From positions 1 through 46,028 of the forward strand of contig DATEMY010000346.1 in assembly GCA_035275345.1 (NCBI GenBank): 46,028 nucleotides of DNA, written 5' to 3'. The notes under the pieces are model-generated. The model had not been told where the DNA came from. It saw only the letters and a list, made by a program, of their open reading frames with translations, and did not search any database. The stretch comes from JAJVID01 sp035275345 (lineage in GTDB: Bacteria; Acidobacteriota; Blastocatellia; RBC074). The position numbers and the translations under genes are program-made. Below are positions 38,882-46,028 of the stretch, piece by piece (positions within the stretch are counted from its first letter, which is position 1; each line of letters opens with the position of its first letter).

Positions 38882-39815
38882 AAAACTAGTCATTCCCACG
38901 CCGTTCCCGGTCGGCCCCATCAACATCTATCTGGTCGTTGACGATCCGATCACGCTCGTGGACACTGGGCCGAAGACCGATGAAGCCGTCGCCGTCTTGC
39001 GCGAACAGTTGCGCAAACTCGGATTCAGAACTGAAGACATCAAGCGCATCGTCCTCACACACACGCACGAAGACCATTGCGGGCTGGCCGGAATGTTGCA
39101 GCGGGAATCGGGCGCGCGCGTCCACGTTCACGAATGGGAATTTCAGAACATCTCGACCCATCGTCGCACGCGTGTCGATCCGGATCTGCTCAAACGCGCT
39201 GGCGCGCCGAGTGAAGAGTTGGAGAGGATGGCGGCGCGCTACCAGTTGATCCACCACTTTGCAGACGCCGTTGAGGATGTCGAAGCTTATCGCGACGAGC
39301 AGGAGTTCGTATTCGCTTCGGGGGCTCTGCGGATTGTTCACACGCCAGGTCACACGCCCGGCAGTTCATGTCTGCTGCGCGAGAGCAACCGCTTGATGCT
39401 CTCGGGCGACACGATCCTCAAGAACATCACTCCGAATCCCGTCATGAACCACGACCCGATTGATCCGAATCGCCGCTTCCCTTCGCTGGGTGAATACCTG
39501 GTTTCACTGGCTAGGATTCGGGCGCTGGCGCCGACGCTGATCAAAACCTCGCACGGCCCCGATGTCACCGACTACGAGGAGCATTTCCACCGCCTGGTCC
39601 GCCACATCCAAGATCGACTGGCAAAAGTCATCAGCCTGGTTCCGAAAGAGGGCGTCACGGCGTGGGAGATGTCGAAGATGCTCTTCCCGAAGGCGAGCGA
39701 CATCAACCGGTTTCTGGCCGTGTCGGAAGCCGTTGCCAACCTGGATCTGGCCGTCGCTGAAGGGAAGTTGCGTATGGAACAGAACGGGGCCGTTGAGATC
39801 TACCTGAACTACTAA
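38871..39815 (+). CDS. Metallo-beta-lactamase-fold hydrolase
   Basis: 314 residues from ATG at 38871 (an in-frame start 51 bases earlier lies inside the preceding gene). The zinc site is H64-T-H66-E-D68-H69 in LTHTHEDHCGLAG; further ligands are the His of HTPGHTPGSS (~160), Asp of LSGDTIL (~180) and the His of KTSHGPD (~225). An LACTB2-like C-terminal winged-helix tail (WEMSKMLFPKASDINRFLAVSEAVANLDLAV) follows. Probably a hydrolase of a thioester or nucleotide-type substrate; the exact substrate is unknown. Its stop overlaps the convergent SLATT-like gene by 4 bases. Confidence 0.85.
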   Translation: MRIEKLVIPTPFPVGPINIYLVVDDPITLVDTGPKTDEAVAVLREQLRKLGFRTEDIKRIVLTHTHEDHCGLAGMLQRESGARVHVHEWEFQNISTHRRTRVDPDLLKRAGAPSEELERMAARYQLIHHFADAVEDVEAYRDEQEFVFASGALRIVHTPGHTPGSSCLLRESNRLMLSGDTILKNITPNPVMNHDPIDPNRRFPSLGEYLVSLARIRALAPTLIKTSHGPDVTDYEEHFHRLVRHIQDRLAKVISLVPKEGVTAWEMSKMLFPKASDINRFLAVSEAVANLDLAVAEGKLRMEQNGAVEIYLNY

Positions 39816-40762
39816 TCCATTAATGTCAGGGTCACGTCGCAGATCGCGTCCGGCTTCACCTGGATTACTTTGTGAGCAGCGACGCTTTTTTCGTTTAGGG
39901 TCGCCTTCACTGTTATTGTGTACATCCCCGGGGTTACTGACGACCGCCCCCAGGTCTGAGCGCCCACGACGGTAGATTTCGACTCAGTGGAACTGTCACC
40001 CGTCTGCAGCTCCACTTCGAACTGACGGTTGTTGGTCGCCTTCGCGTTGGTCACTGTCAACTGGATCGCGCCTGGCTTCGCGGCCTCGCGCTCCGACTCG
40101 ATTTTCTTCTTCTGCTCTTCCCATTTGGACGCCATCTCCTTCTCCATTTGCGCGAGGTTCTGGGCAAACTCTGTCGCCCACTGTCGCGTTTCTTCCCCGA
40201 TCGCCTGCTCCACTTTCAACACGAACTCCTTGGCAAGTAGGATCAACACGGCGGCATTGTCCACTGTTAAAGGGTGCGGCAGCTTTGCCCACTCGGAGGC
40301 CCAGTTCATCCGAAACTCCTGCAGCGCCCTGCGGATGTCGAACGCCGACAAGACGTATCGTATCCATCCTCGAGAGAAGTCGCCCAAACTGTCCAGCGCG
40401 AACAGAATCGCCACTATCCCGATGAAAAGCGAGGTCATCAAGGATACGCCTTGTCTCGAGAGCCCAAACCGCGACCAGTTCACCGGCCAGATCGAGGCAA
40501 TAATCGGTAACAGACCCGCGATCCCGCCTAGAACTATGGCAGAATACCGGATAAAGCGGGACCACCATTTCTTCCAGGCTAAACTCTCCATGTACCAATC
40601 GATGGCGTGCTCCGCCTCATCTTCGACGTATCGGTATATCTTAGGGATTTCCGTGTCGAGGTTTTCAGCCATCGTCAATTCTGGAAATTTTCGCACGATA
40701 TCTGCTCTGCGCGCCGTTTTTCCTTTTACTTTTCCTTTTACTTTTTCTTCTTCTACGGCCAT
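39812..40762 (-). CDS. SLATT-like two-TM protein with coiled coil and C-terminal beta domain
   Basis: 316 residues. A basic N-terminus precedes a SLATT/DUF4231-like core: EHAIDWYMESLAWKKWWSR, first membrane segment AIVLGGIAGLLPIIASIW (~74-91), second SLFIGIVAILFALDSLGDF (~111-128), then GWIRYVLSAFDIRRALQEF. Residues ~190-235 are a charged coiled coil (QNLAQMEKEMASKWEEQKKK). The last ~85 residues are beta-rich (LTVTNAKATNNRQFEVELQTG) and end VTLTLMD, like a carboxypeptidase-regulatory or fibronectin-type domain. SLATT proteins are predicted pore-forming effectors of nucleotide- or SLOG-coupled defence systems. Here no SMODS/SLOG partner is encoded next to it, so a role in defence is inference. 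SD GGAG is 10 bases upstream. Confidence 0.65.
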   Translation of the reverse strand: MAVEEEKVKGKVKGKTARRADIVRKFPELTMAENLDTEIPKIYRYVEDEAEHAIDWYMESLAWKKWWSRFIRYSAIVLGGIAGLLPIIASIWPVNWSRFGLSRQGVSLMTSLFIGIVAILFALDSLGDFSRGWIRYVLSAFDIRRALQEFRMNWASEWAKLPHPLTVDNAAVLILLAKEFVLKVEQAIGEETRQWATEFAQNLAQMEKEMASKWEEQKKKIESEREAAKPGAIQLTVTNAKATNNRQFEVELQTGDSSTESKSTVVGAQTWGRSSVTPGMYTITVKATLNEKSVAAHKVIQVKPDAICDVTLTLMD

Positions 40763-41487
40763 AAAAAATGTCTCCAGTTTTTCGAACCTTGTTTCCCGGG
40801 GCAGGAGAGATTTTCAGCGCACAGCTATTCTAAATACAGCCGGTTTTTCAGCCTCGATCACGGCATTGCGTCGTATGCGTCATGGAGGAACATTTGCCCC
40901 ATGAGTTCGACAAACTGCGCGCTGACAATATGTGCTGGCAAATTCTTGATTTCGTCTTTGCTCTGAAATGGCAATTGCAAAGATTGTTTCTTATTCGACC
41001 TCCCTGGCGCCTTTGAGGCCAATGAACTACGCTGACTGGCATATTCAGCGCTTGACTCGAACGTGCGAATACTACGCCTGCCCTCATTAAGAGGCAAGGT
41101 TCCTCAATCATTAGGAGCAACCTTTGGTTTGGGACCAGGAGGACTCGTACTTTTTACAACCTATTTACAACCGATTAACAACTGTTTGACTGCTTTGCGC
41201 GATAATGCTTACTCACCCTGAAAGGCTTTAGAAAGGTATCAAAAAAAATTGATATGCCGTTGAAACCTTCGCGCTTTTCCGATCACTAACAGGGAGAAAC
41301 TGAAAAAAATAGGATCGTTTTGAGTGGAATCGTTATAAACTGCACCCGTTACTATGCCAGAGCCGTATCTGCTGTTGAAACGACGTTTTAAACGATTCGA
41401 CTTAGAAATGACTCGAAAGCTTTGGGGAAGGGTCCGACCGCCGCAGTTAATTGGTCCAGCGCGGCTTTCAAAGAGATGGAGTTCAAT
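40763..41487. other. 725-base stretch with no confident gene
   Basis: Separates the SLATT-like gene from a divergent hypothetical gene. Short frames on the minus strand (for example 40858-41097) have no family match or good SD that I can see and I do not support them. A run of TTTACAACC/TTAACAACTG-like direct repeats lies at about 41155-41186, and the region is richer in A+T after 41100. Possible promoters for both flanking genes are here but I cannot point to one. Confidence 0.55.
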
Positions 41488-42363
41488 ATGGCTGGCAAAG
41501 CTATTACACGAGCGTTCCTTATCCTGGCATTGATCGTCACGGCTCACATGATCAAACCGTTCTCGATCAAAAGCGTCACCCAGCACGTACTTTATTCGAC
41601 CAAGTCGTTCAGGTTCGTTCTCCCGATTCAGCTGCGCGATAACTTCGATCATGCCAATTACTTGGCGATCAATCTGAGTAATAGCCTGTTTGAGGCTGAC
41701 GAGGGGATTCGAGATTTCGCCAAGGGATTAACCGCCGATTTGGCGATTGGACCGATAAACATTCAGTCCCTGGATGAGGTCAACAAATCCGCCACAAAAC
41801 AGAAGTCCGGTCCGAAAAAATCGGCGCCAGCTAAACGCGTCAACAGACCCGAGAAGCGAAGCTCAACCGATCCGGCAGGTTTGGCCGGTCTGGCCAGCCC
41901 GTACAATCTGGTGGCCCGTGTGAATTCGGCCGATATCATCCCGGTAGAAATGCCTCCCGCGCCGGTAATTAAGGCGACTTTCGTCCCGATTATTCCGTCC
42001 TGCGCCTTGCAGGCGTTCCCTGCCAGGATGATTGCCGTTTCGCAGCCCCGCCCGCTTGAAGTCCTGGTTGCGCTTCGGAAAATTGATTGCGAGAAACGCG
42101 AGGCTGAGCGGAAATCGCGGATCGCTTTGATTGAAGATCTAAAAGGAGCGAAAGGCGTCATCCGTGTCATCGGAAAACTCAGGACCGGAAAAGAAGGCCT
42201 CGACGGCTCGGATTGTGAAGAGCGGAAGACCGCAGTCGTGACCGAGGAACTTAAGATAGAGATCGCGGAGCCGGAAGCGGATGTGATCGCGCCTCAAATA
42301 AATGAAGAGTTAAAGGCAAGTCAGTTTGCGAATCCGTTTGAAAAGTGCTCAAGAGAGCCGTAA
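41488..42363 (+). CDS. Secreted or membrane-anchored protein, function unknown
   Basis: 291 residues from ATG at 41488, with GGAG 8 bases upstream (the earlier in-frame ATG at 41422 would add 22 residues with no SD). The first membrane segment is AITRAFLILALIVTAHMI. The middle has a Lys/Pro-rich linker (KQKSGPKKSAPAKRVNRPEK) and the rest is Pro/Ala and charged residues, mostly low in predicted structure. No family recognised. A strong terminator follows. Confidence 0.5.
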   Translation: MAGKAITRAFLILALIVTAHMIKPFSIKSVTQHVLYSTKSFRFVLPIQLRDNFDHANYLAINLSNSLFEADEGIRDFAKGLTADLAIGPINIQSLDEVNKSATKQKSGPKKSAPAKRVNRPEKRSSTDPAGLAGLASPYNLVARVNSADIIPVEMPPAPVIKATFVPIIPSCALQAFPARMIAVSQPRPLEVLVALRKIDCEKREAERKSRIALIEDLKGAKGVIRVIGKLRTGKEGLDGSDCEERKTAVVTEELKIEIAEPEADVIAPQINEELKASQFANPFEKCSREP

Positions 42364-42385
42364 TGCTTCACTGGATTTCTGTTAA

Positions 42386-42422
42386 AAAAGGGCGGGGCTG
42401 ATTCATCCAGCCCCGCCCTTTT
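42386..42422 (+). terminator. Rho-independent terminator
   Basis: Perfect 15-bp stem AAAAGGGCGGGGCTG/CAGCCCCGCCCTTTT (42386-42400, 42408-42422), 7-base loop, ending in a T run. It is 22 bases after the stop at 42363 and also faces the convergent gene ending at 42494, for which it could work from the other side. Confidence 0.85.
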
Positions 42423-42493
42423 CATTTGTATTCGGCGTTCTATTAACTCGTACAAGCAGCGGATGAGGCGGCGCCCACGAAAATTACGTCAGC

Positions 42494-44377
42494 CTAGGGT
42501 TTAGATTTCTGCCCACGCTCTTTGAGAGCCTTCTCGGCCTCTTCGTATGCTCCGCCTTCGACCTTTCCTAATTTGATCGCCAGTTCGTAAGCGGCGACAG
42601 CGTCGGCTGAAAGCTTTTCGGCCAGAGAAGGGTTGGATTCAGCGATGAAATCGAGAATTTTCGCCGCGGCTACATAACTGCGTTGCATTAACCATTTCTC
42701 GGTCTCTGGTGAAGCGCTACTGGCGGCCTGGCGATAAAACTCGACTGCGGCGAAGAGCTCCTCCTCGACTCGGTCGGCGTCATCCAAGGAGGTCGCCATT
42801 TTGCTCGTGACGTCGGCCAGTCCGAACAGCGCGCGCGCGTTATTCGGACTATCCTTCAACACCGATTTGAGCGTCGTTTGGGCCTCATTGTATCTACGCG
42901 CTCTGATCATCTGGTCGGCCTCGACAATTCGCGGCGTCAGTTTCTCGTCGACGTTCAAGAGTGTCGGCGCCGGGGTGGGCGCGAGCGTCGCTTCGGTGCG
43001 CAACTGTTTGACGCGAATCAGCCGTTGCGCATATTCATCCAACCGCTTCGATTCGCGCTCGAAATCAATGTTACTGAGCAGCGCCGAAAAGAAATCGCGG
43101 ATGTTGACGCCGACTCCCTCATAGGCCTTCATCTGATCGTAAAAGTGGTAGACCAAGACCGCGCCGCGGTCATAACCCAGACTCAAATCGTAAAGCGCGT
43201 CGTCTTCCGAGGATTTGCGGCGCGCTGCCAAACCTAGCGCGTCCATTCGCGCGTCGGTCGCGCGCACCAGCGAATCGGTGATCAGGAAATATGCGCTGCG
43301 CTCGGCGTATTCCTTATCCAGACGGTCTCCGCGCGATTCCATCAGTTTCCTCAGCGGACCGCGAATCGCCGCCACCTCCTTTATCTGGCGTTCGGTCAAC
43401 GGGTCAATCACAAATGTCAAAAATGCGCGCCGCATCGCCTCGATGTTCGGTTCGGTAGTCGGACCGAGCAGCAGATAGTATGCGTCGCGCACCACGCGCA
43501 AATTGGCCGATCCCGTAGCGTTGAGCAAATCGGGGATGATGACGAACTGGCGAACTCGATTGGGAATGTCAAACGCCGTCCCCCCGGCTTTTTTCTTATC
43601 GTCGTCTTTTTTATCTTTTTTATCCTTGTCGCTTTTCACGTCATCGGTCCTGGGTTGGGGACCCGAAGTTCGGCGCGGAATATAAAGTGGAGGCAATTCA
43701 AGAACCGGCTCGGTGTGCAGATAGACGAGCGCCGTTCCGAGCGCCACTCCGGCGGGCACGCCGTAGTTTTGCGCGACATTCACATAAGCCGCCAGATATT
43801 TCGGCATCAGCTTTGAAAATCCCGTGGTCCGATAAAACTCTTCGAGCAGCAACGCGAAGTCGGTGATTTCACGCACGTCGTCGGGCAGGCGCTCGGCGGG
43901 CACATCGATCGTGAACGCGGGCGGCTCGGTCAAACTGAGAGCGAGGCTCAGATAAGGCGCGACCGCCGCGGCGTCATTCGCGCCTTTGCGATGCCTCTGA
44001 AAATAGTTGCGCAGACGTTGAACCAGACCCGGATCGGTGTTCTTAAAATCTTCGCGGATTTGCCGCCGCAGCGCGGAAAGCTGGCGATTGCCCGATTCGT
44101 AATCGTAACCCGCAATGTTGAGCGCGGCCATCGTCACGATTACTCGCCTGTCAACGCCGATATCCGTGTTGACATCGGCGAGCGAAAGATTGGGACGTTC
44201 AGCCAGCGGCAGTTTCCTGCGATCGATTACGCGGGGTTGCGGCTTTTGTTCCTGCGACGGCGGCTCAGATTTTTTCGTATCTTGCGCCGATTGCTTTGCG
44301 GATTGGGGTTGCTGCGCGGCGGTATTGAGGCTCAACGCGATCAGCAGCGCCAGAATGGTCAGAACAATTCTTTTCAT
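42494..44377 (-). CDS. Secreted TPR-like protein, function unknown
   Basis: 627 residues from the ATG at 44377 (in-frame starts up to 66 bases earlier lie in an unlikely leader). A signal peptide ends near AAQQP (~20). The body contains helical segments with a PLTERQIKEVAAIRGPLRKLMESRGD middle and a C-terminal part that resembles TPRs (ARRYNEAQTTLKSVLKDSPNNARALFGLADV). A Lys/Asp-rich run (SDKDKKDKKDDDKKKAG) sits at ~250-270. Its last residues, KALKERGQKSKP, end in a basic tail. No enzyme motif is evident. Probably periplasmic or membrane associated. Confidence 0.65.
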   Translation of the reverse strand: MKRIVLTILALLIALSLNTAAQQPQSAKQSAQDTKKSEPPSQEQKPQPRVIDRRKLPLAERPNLSLADVNTDIGVDRRVIVTMAALNIAGYDYESGNRQLSALRRQIREDFKNTDPGLVQRLRNYFQRHRKGANDAAAVAPYLSLALSLTEPPAFTIDVPAERLPDDVREITDFALLLEEFYRTTGFSKLMPKYLAAYVNVAQNYGVPAGVALGTALVYLHTEPVLELPPLYIPRRTSGPQPRTDDVKSDKDKKDKKDDDKKKAGGTAFDIPNRVRQFVIIPDLLNATGSANLRVVRDAYYLLLGPTTEPNIEAMRRAFLTFVIDPLTERQIKEVAAIRGPLRKLMESRGDRLDKEYAERSAYFLITDSLVRATDARMDALGLAARRKSSEDDALYDLSLGYDRGAVLVYHFYDQMKAYEGVGVNIRDFFSALLSNIDFERESKRLDEYAQRLIRVKQLRTEATLAPTPAPTLLNVDEKLTPRIVEADQMIRARRYNEAQTTLKSVLKDSPNNARALFGLADVTSKMATSLDDADRVEEELFAAVEFYRQAASSASPETEKWLMQRSYVAAAKILDFIAESNPSLAEKLSADAVAAYELAIKLGKVEGGAYEEAEKALKERGQKSKP

Positions 44378-44620
44378 CTTCGATTCAATTCCTTCGGAAC
44401 ATCGGTACAGCGCCGACCTTAATTGGTCAAGGATGTCAGTCACTTCGGATTTTAACTCAGGATCAATGAACGCCAGATCGTATGACCCTTGCAGCGCGCA
44501 TGTTTTTGATTGGATTCAGACGGGAATTATAGCCCATGGAGGCGCCAATCGGTATCGGTGGCGGCAGCTACTGTGACTCAATAAATCCGACGGCATTTAG
44601 TTGGTGAGTTAAGGATGCCA

Positions 44621-44728
44621 AGAAAGAGTATGGAACAGACGGAAATAACGGAACAAACGGAAAAAGCCTGGAAGGACTCTAAGAATTTCCGTTTATTCCG
44701 TTATTTCCGTCTGTTCCGTACTCTTTCT
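44621..44728. repeat. GGAA-rich hairpin element, copy B
   Basis: Arms 44621-44663 and 44686-44728 match in 41 of 43 positions, with a 22-base loop. The same GGAACAGACGGAAATAACGG module as copy A (35111-35205). The right arm overlaps the last bases of the ABC permease gene (stop at 44727-44729), so it could act as its transcription terminator. It fills part of the 349-base gap 44378-44726, in which I see no gene. Confidence 0.9.
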
Positions 44729-45989
44729 ATTCGTAACGGAGAGCTTCAATCGGATCAAGCCGCGCCGCTTTCCACGCGGGCCAGAGACCGAATCCAACGC
44801 CCAATCCCACCGAGACGGCGAAACCGACAATCGGCGCCCACAGTGGGACGAATGTCGGCATCACGGTCTTGACGATTTCGGACGCGATCCAGCCGAGCAG
44901 GATCCCGATCAGTCCGCCCGATCCGGTCAGCGTCGCGGCTTCGACCAGGAACTGCAGGACAATGTCGCGCCGGCGCGCGCCGATGGCCTTTCGCACGCCG
45001 ATCTCCTTAGTGCGCTCGGTGACGGACACCAGCATGATGTTCATCACGCCGATTCCGCCGATCAACAGTCCCACGCTCGAAATGGCGACCATCAGCATGA
45101 AGACGCCGCCCGTGATCGCGCTGAACTGCTCGATGATGCCTTTCGACGTCTGAATGCCGAAATTGTCCTTCTCGCCGTAATCGACCTTGCGCCGTTTGCG
45201 CAGAGTCTGGCGTATCTCGTCTACCGCCTGCTCGATCATACCCGGCGCGGCCTGCGCCATGACGAAATTCTCCTTCACGTTCGGATAGATCTTCCGGATG
45301 GTCTCGTACGGAAGGTAGACCGCTTTGTTTTCATTCCCCGGATCGTCCGACGGCGAGAGGAAAAGCTCACGTTTTTTGAGCACCCCGATGACACTGTAGT
45401 TGCGGCCGTTGATCGTGATCTCGCGATCGAGAGCGTTAAGGTTCGGGAAGAGCGTGTTGGCGACGTCGACGCCGATGACGCAGACATCCGCCCGGGTGGC
45501 GTTTTCGCCGTCGTAAAAGAAACGCCCCTCGGTTACTTCCGAAGTGCCCATCCTGAAGAAAGACGGCATTACGCCCTGCACCGTGGCGTTAATCATCTCG
45601 GTGTCCTGATAGCGAATCTTCACCCGTTCAGCCATCGGTCCCTGCATATAATCCACCGGCGACATGAAAGCCGTGACCTCGAGCACCGACGGGCATTCTG
45701 CGTCAATCGCCAGGGCGTCTTCGTAACTGATCGGCTTTCGCATCCGCTCTTCGGCGGAAGGGTTGAAATTGAACCCCGGCTCGAACTTGAAGACGTAGAT
45801 CGATTGCGTGCCGTAGGATTCGATCTCTTTAGACACTCCAGAATTGATGCCCGAGACCAATGCGGCGATCACGATCACTGTCATCGTCCCGACCACGACG
45901 CCGAGAATGGTCAGGAACGAACGTAGTTTGTTCTGCCAGAGCGTGTCGAGCGCCATCCAAATGTTTTCGCGAAAATCACTGCGGGTCAT
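44727..45989 (-). CDS. MacB-type ABC transporter permease (FtsX-like)
   Basis: 420 residues. A first membrane segment (TILGVVVGTMTVIVIAALV) starts an N-terminal extracytoplasmic MacB-core domain (~45-285, YGTQSIYVFKFEPGFNFNPSAE). Three further membrane segments (VGLLIGGIGVMNIMLVSVTERTKEIGVRKAIGA is the FtsX signature) complete a four-TM permease. It exports a peptide, lipoprotein or drug-like substrate with an ATPase that must be encoded elsewhere. Its frame has no stop between the ATG and the window edge, so the start at 45989 is tentative; GAGG lies just upstream. A second frame ending WKKKA-stop at ~46010 may be the end of an upstream partner gene. Confidence 0.88.
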   Translation of the reverse strand: MTRSDFRENIWMALDTLWQNKLRSFLTILGVVVGTMTVIVIAALVSGINSGVSKEIESYGTQSIYVFKFEPGFNFNPSAEERMRKPISYEDALAIDAECPSVLEVTAFMSPVDYMQGPMAERVKIRYQDTEMINATVQGVMPSFFRMGTSEVTEGRFFYDGENATRADVCVIGVDVANTLFPNLNALDREITINGRNYSVIGVLKKRELFLSPSDDPGNENKAVYLPYETIRKIYPNVKENFVMAQAAPGMIEQAVDEIRQTLRKRRKVDYGEKDNFGIQTSKGIIEQFSAITGGVFMLMVAISSVGLLIGGIGVMNIMLVSVTERTKEIGVRKAIGARRRDIVLQFLVEAATLTGSGGLIGILLGWIASEIVKTVMPTFVPLWAPIVGFAVSVGLGVGFGLWPAWKAARLDPIEALRYE

Positions 45990-46028
45990 AAAACCTCGAT
46001 GGTTGTTTATTACGCTTTCTTCTTCCAG

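Noticed and set aside
40763..41487. Small gene on the minus strand at 40858-41097
   Set aside because: Two overlapping frames compete, with no SD, no family and no conservation argument.

Overview
The window is 46 kb of a moderately GC-rich chromosome. There is no phage, plasmid or CRISPR signal and no rRNA or tRNA that I can see. The gene set points to a Gram-negative, Acidobacteriota-like bacterium, most plausibly class Blastocatellia. The hints are many secreted TPR/peptidase proteins with signal peptides, Uma2 and DUF2490 proteins, sigma-54 two-component regulation, a Bacillus-style fad gene set, and intergenic regions full of long imperfect hairpin elements. The assignment is inference from gene content, not from a marker gene.

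Layout. 1-6.5 kb: the 3' end of a Gly-rich protein gene, a large M14 carboxypeptidase, a TPR protein with an HExxH peptidase domain, and a DUF2490 outer-membrane-like protein. 6.6-10.9 kb (all minus): a bicarbonate/ion module read as beta-carbonic anhydrase, SulP relic, NhaD Na+/H+ antiporter, carbonic-anhydrase relic, intact SulP. It looks like a duplicated CA-SulP pair in which opposite members decayed. 11.2-15.3 kb (minus): an operon of a secreted beta-propeller protein, a membrane histidine kinase and an NtrC-type regulator. 15.4-17.4 kb: a sugar ABC permease fused to its binding protein, with no ATPase nearby. 17.5-24.3 kb: a small cationic secreted peptide, a DUF421 protein, a YflT-like/DUF2156 fusion, a PaaG-like enoyl-CoA hydratase, an inositol-phosphatase-like protein and a TPR-M48 membrane protease. 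24.3-27.0 kb (minus): an antitoxin, an internally deleted PIN toxin, an adenine DNA methyltransferase, and phosphofructokinase.

27.1-37.1 kb is a fatty-acid beta-oxidation region: fadR (TetR family) with a palindromic operator just downstream of a good -10 box, then acyl-CoA ligase, a short FNR-like flavoreductase, fadN, a Uma2 gene, fadA and fadE. The order fadN-fadA-fadE and the operator half-sites match the Bacillus subtilis FadR regulon. 37.1-46 kb holds a DUF1851 protein, an amidohydrolase lacking the usual metal ligands, a small membrane protein, an MBL-fold hydrolase, a SLATT-like two-TM protein with coiled coil and C-terminal beta domain, two poorly known secreted proteins, and a MacB-type ABC permease at the edge.

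The most distinctive non-genic feature is the intergenic hairpin population. There is a 50-bp-arm palindrome before fadR. A 24-bp-arm hairpin occurs in two copies, each directly upstream of the SD of a gene, with a compensatory base change between copies. A GGAA-rich hairpin also occurs in two copies. Two further inverted repeats lie in the 3.3-3.7 kb gap, and CGCAATC-like heptamer arrays recur. Together these suggest several families of dispersed, possibly mobilised, structured repeats. I found no complete, unmistakable new system. The best candidates for novelty are the hairpin families, the duplicated/decayed CA-SulP module with NhaD, the SLATT protein and the YflT-DUF2156 fusion.
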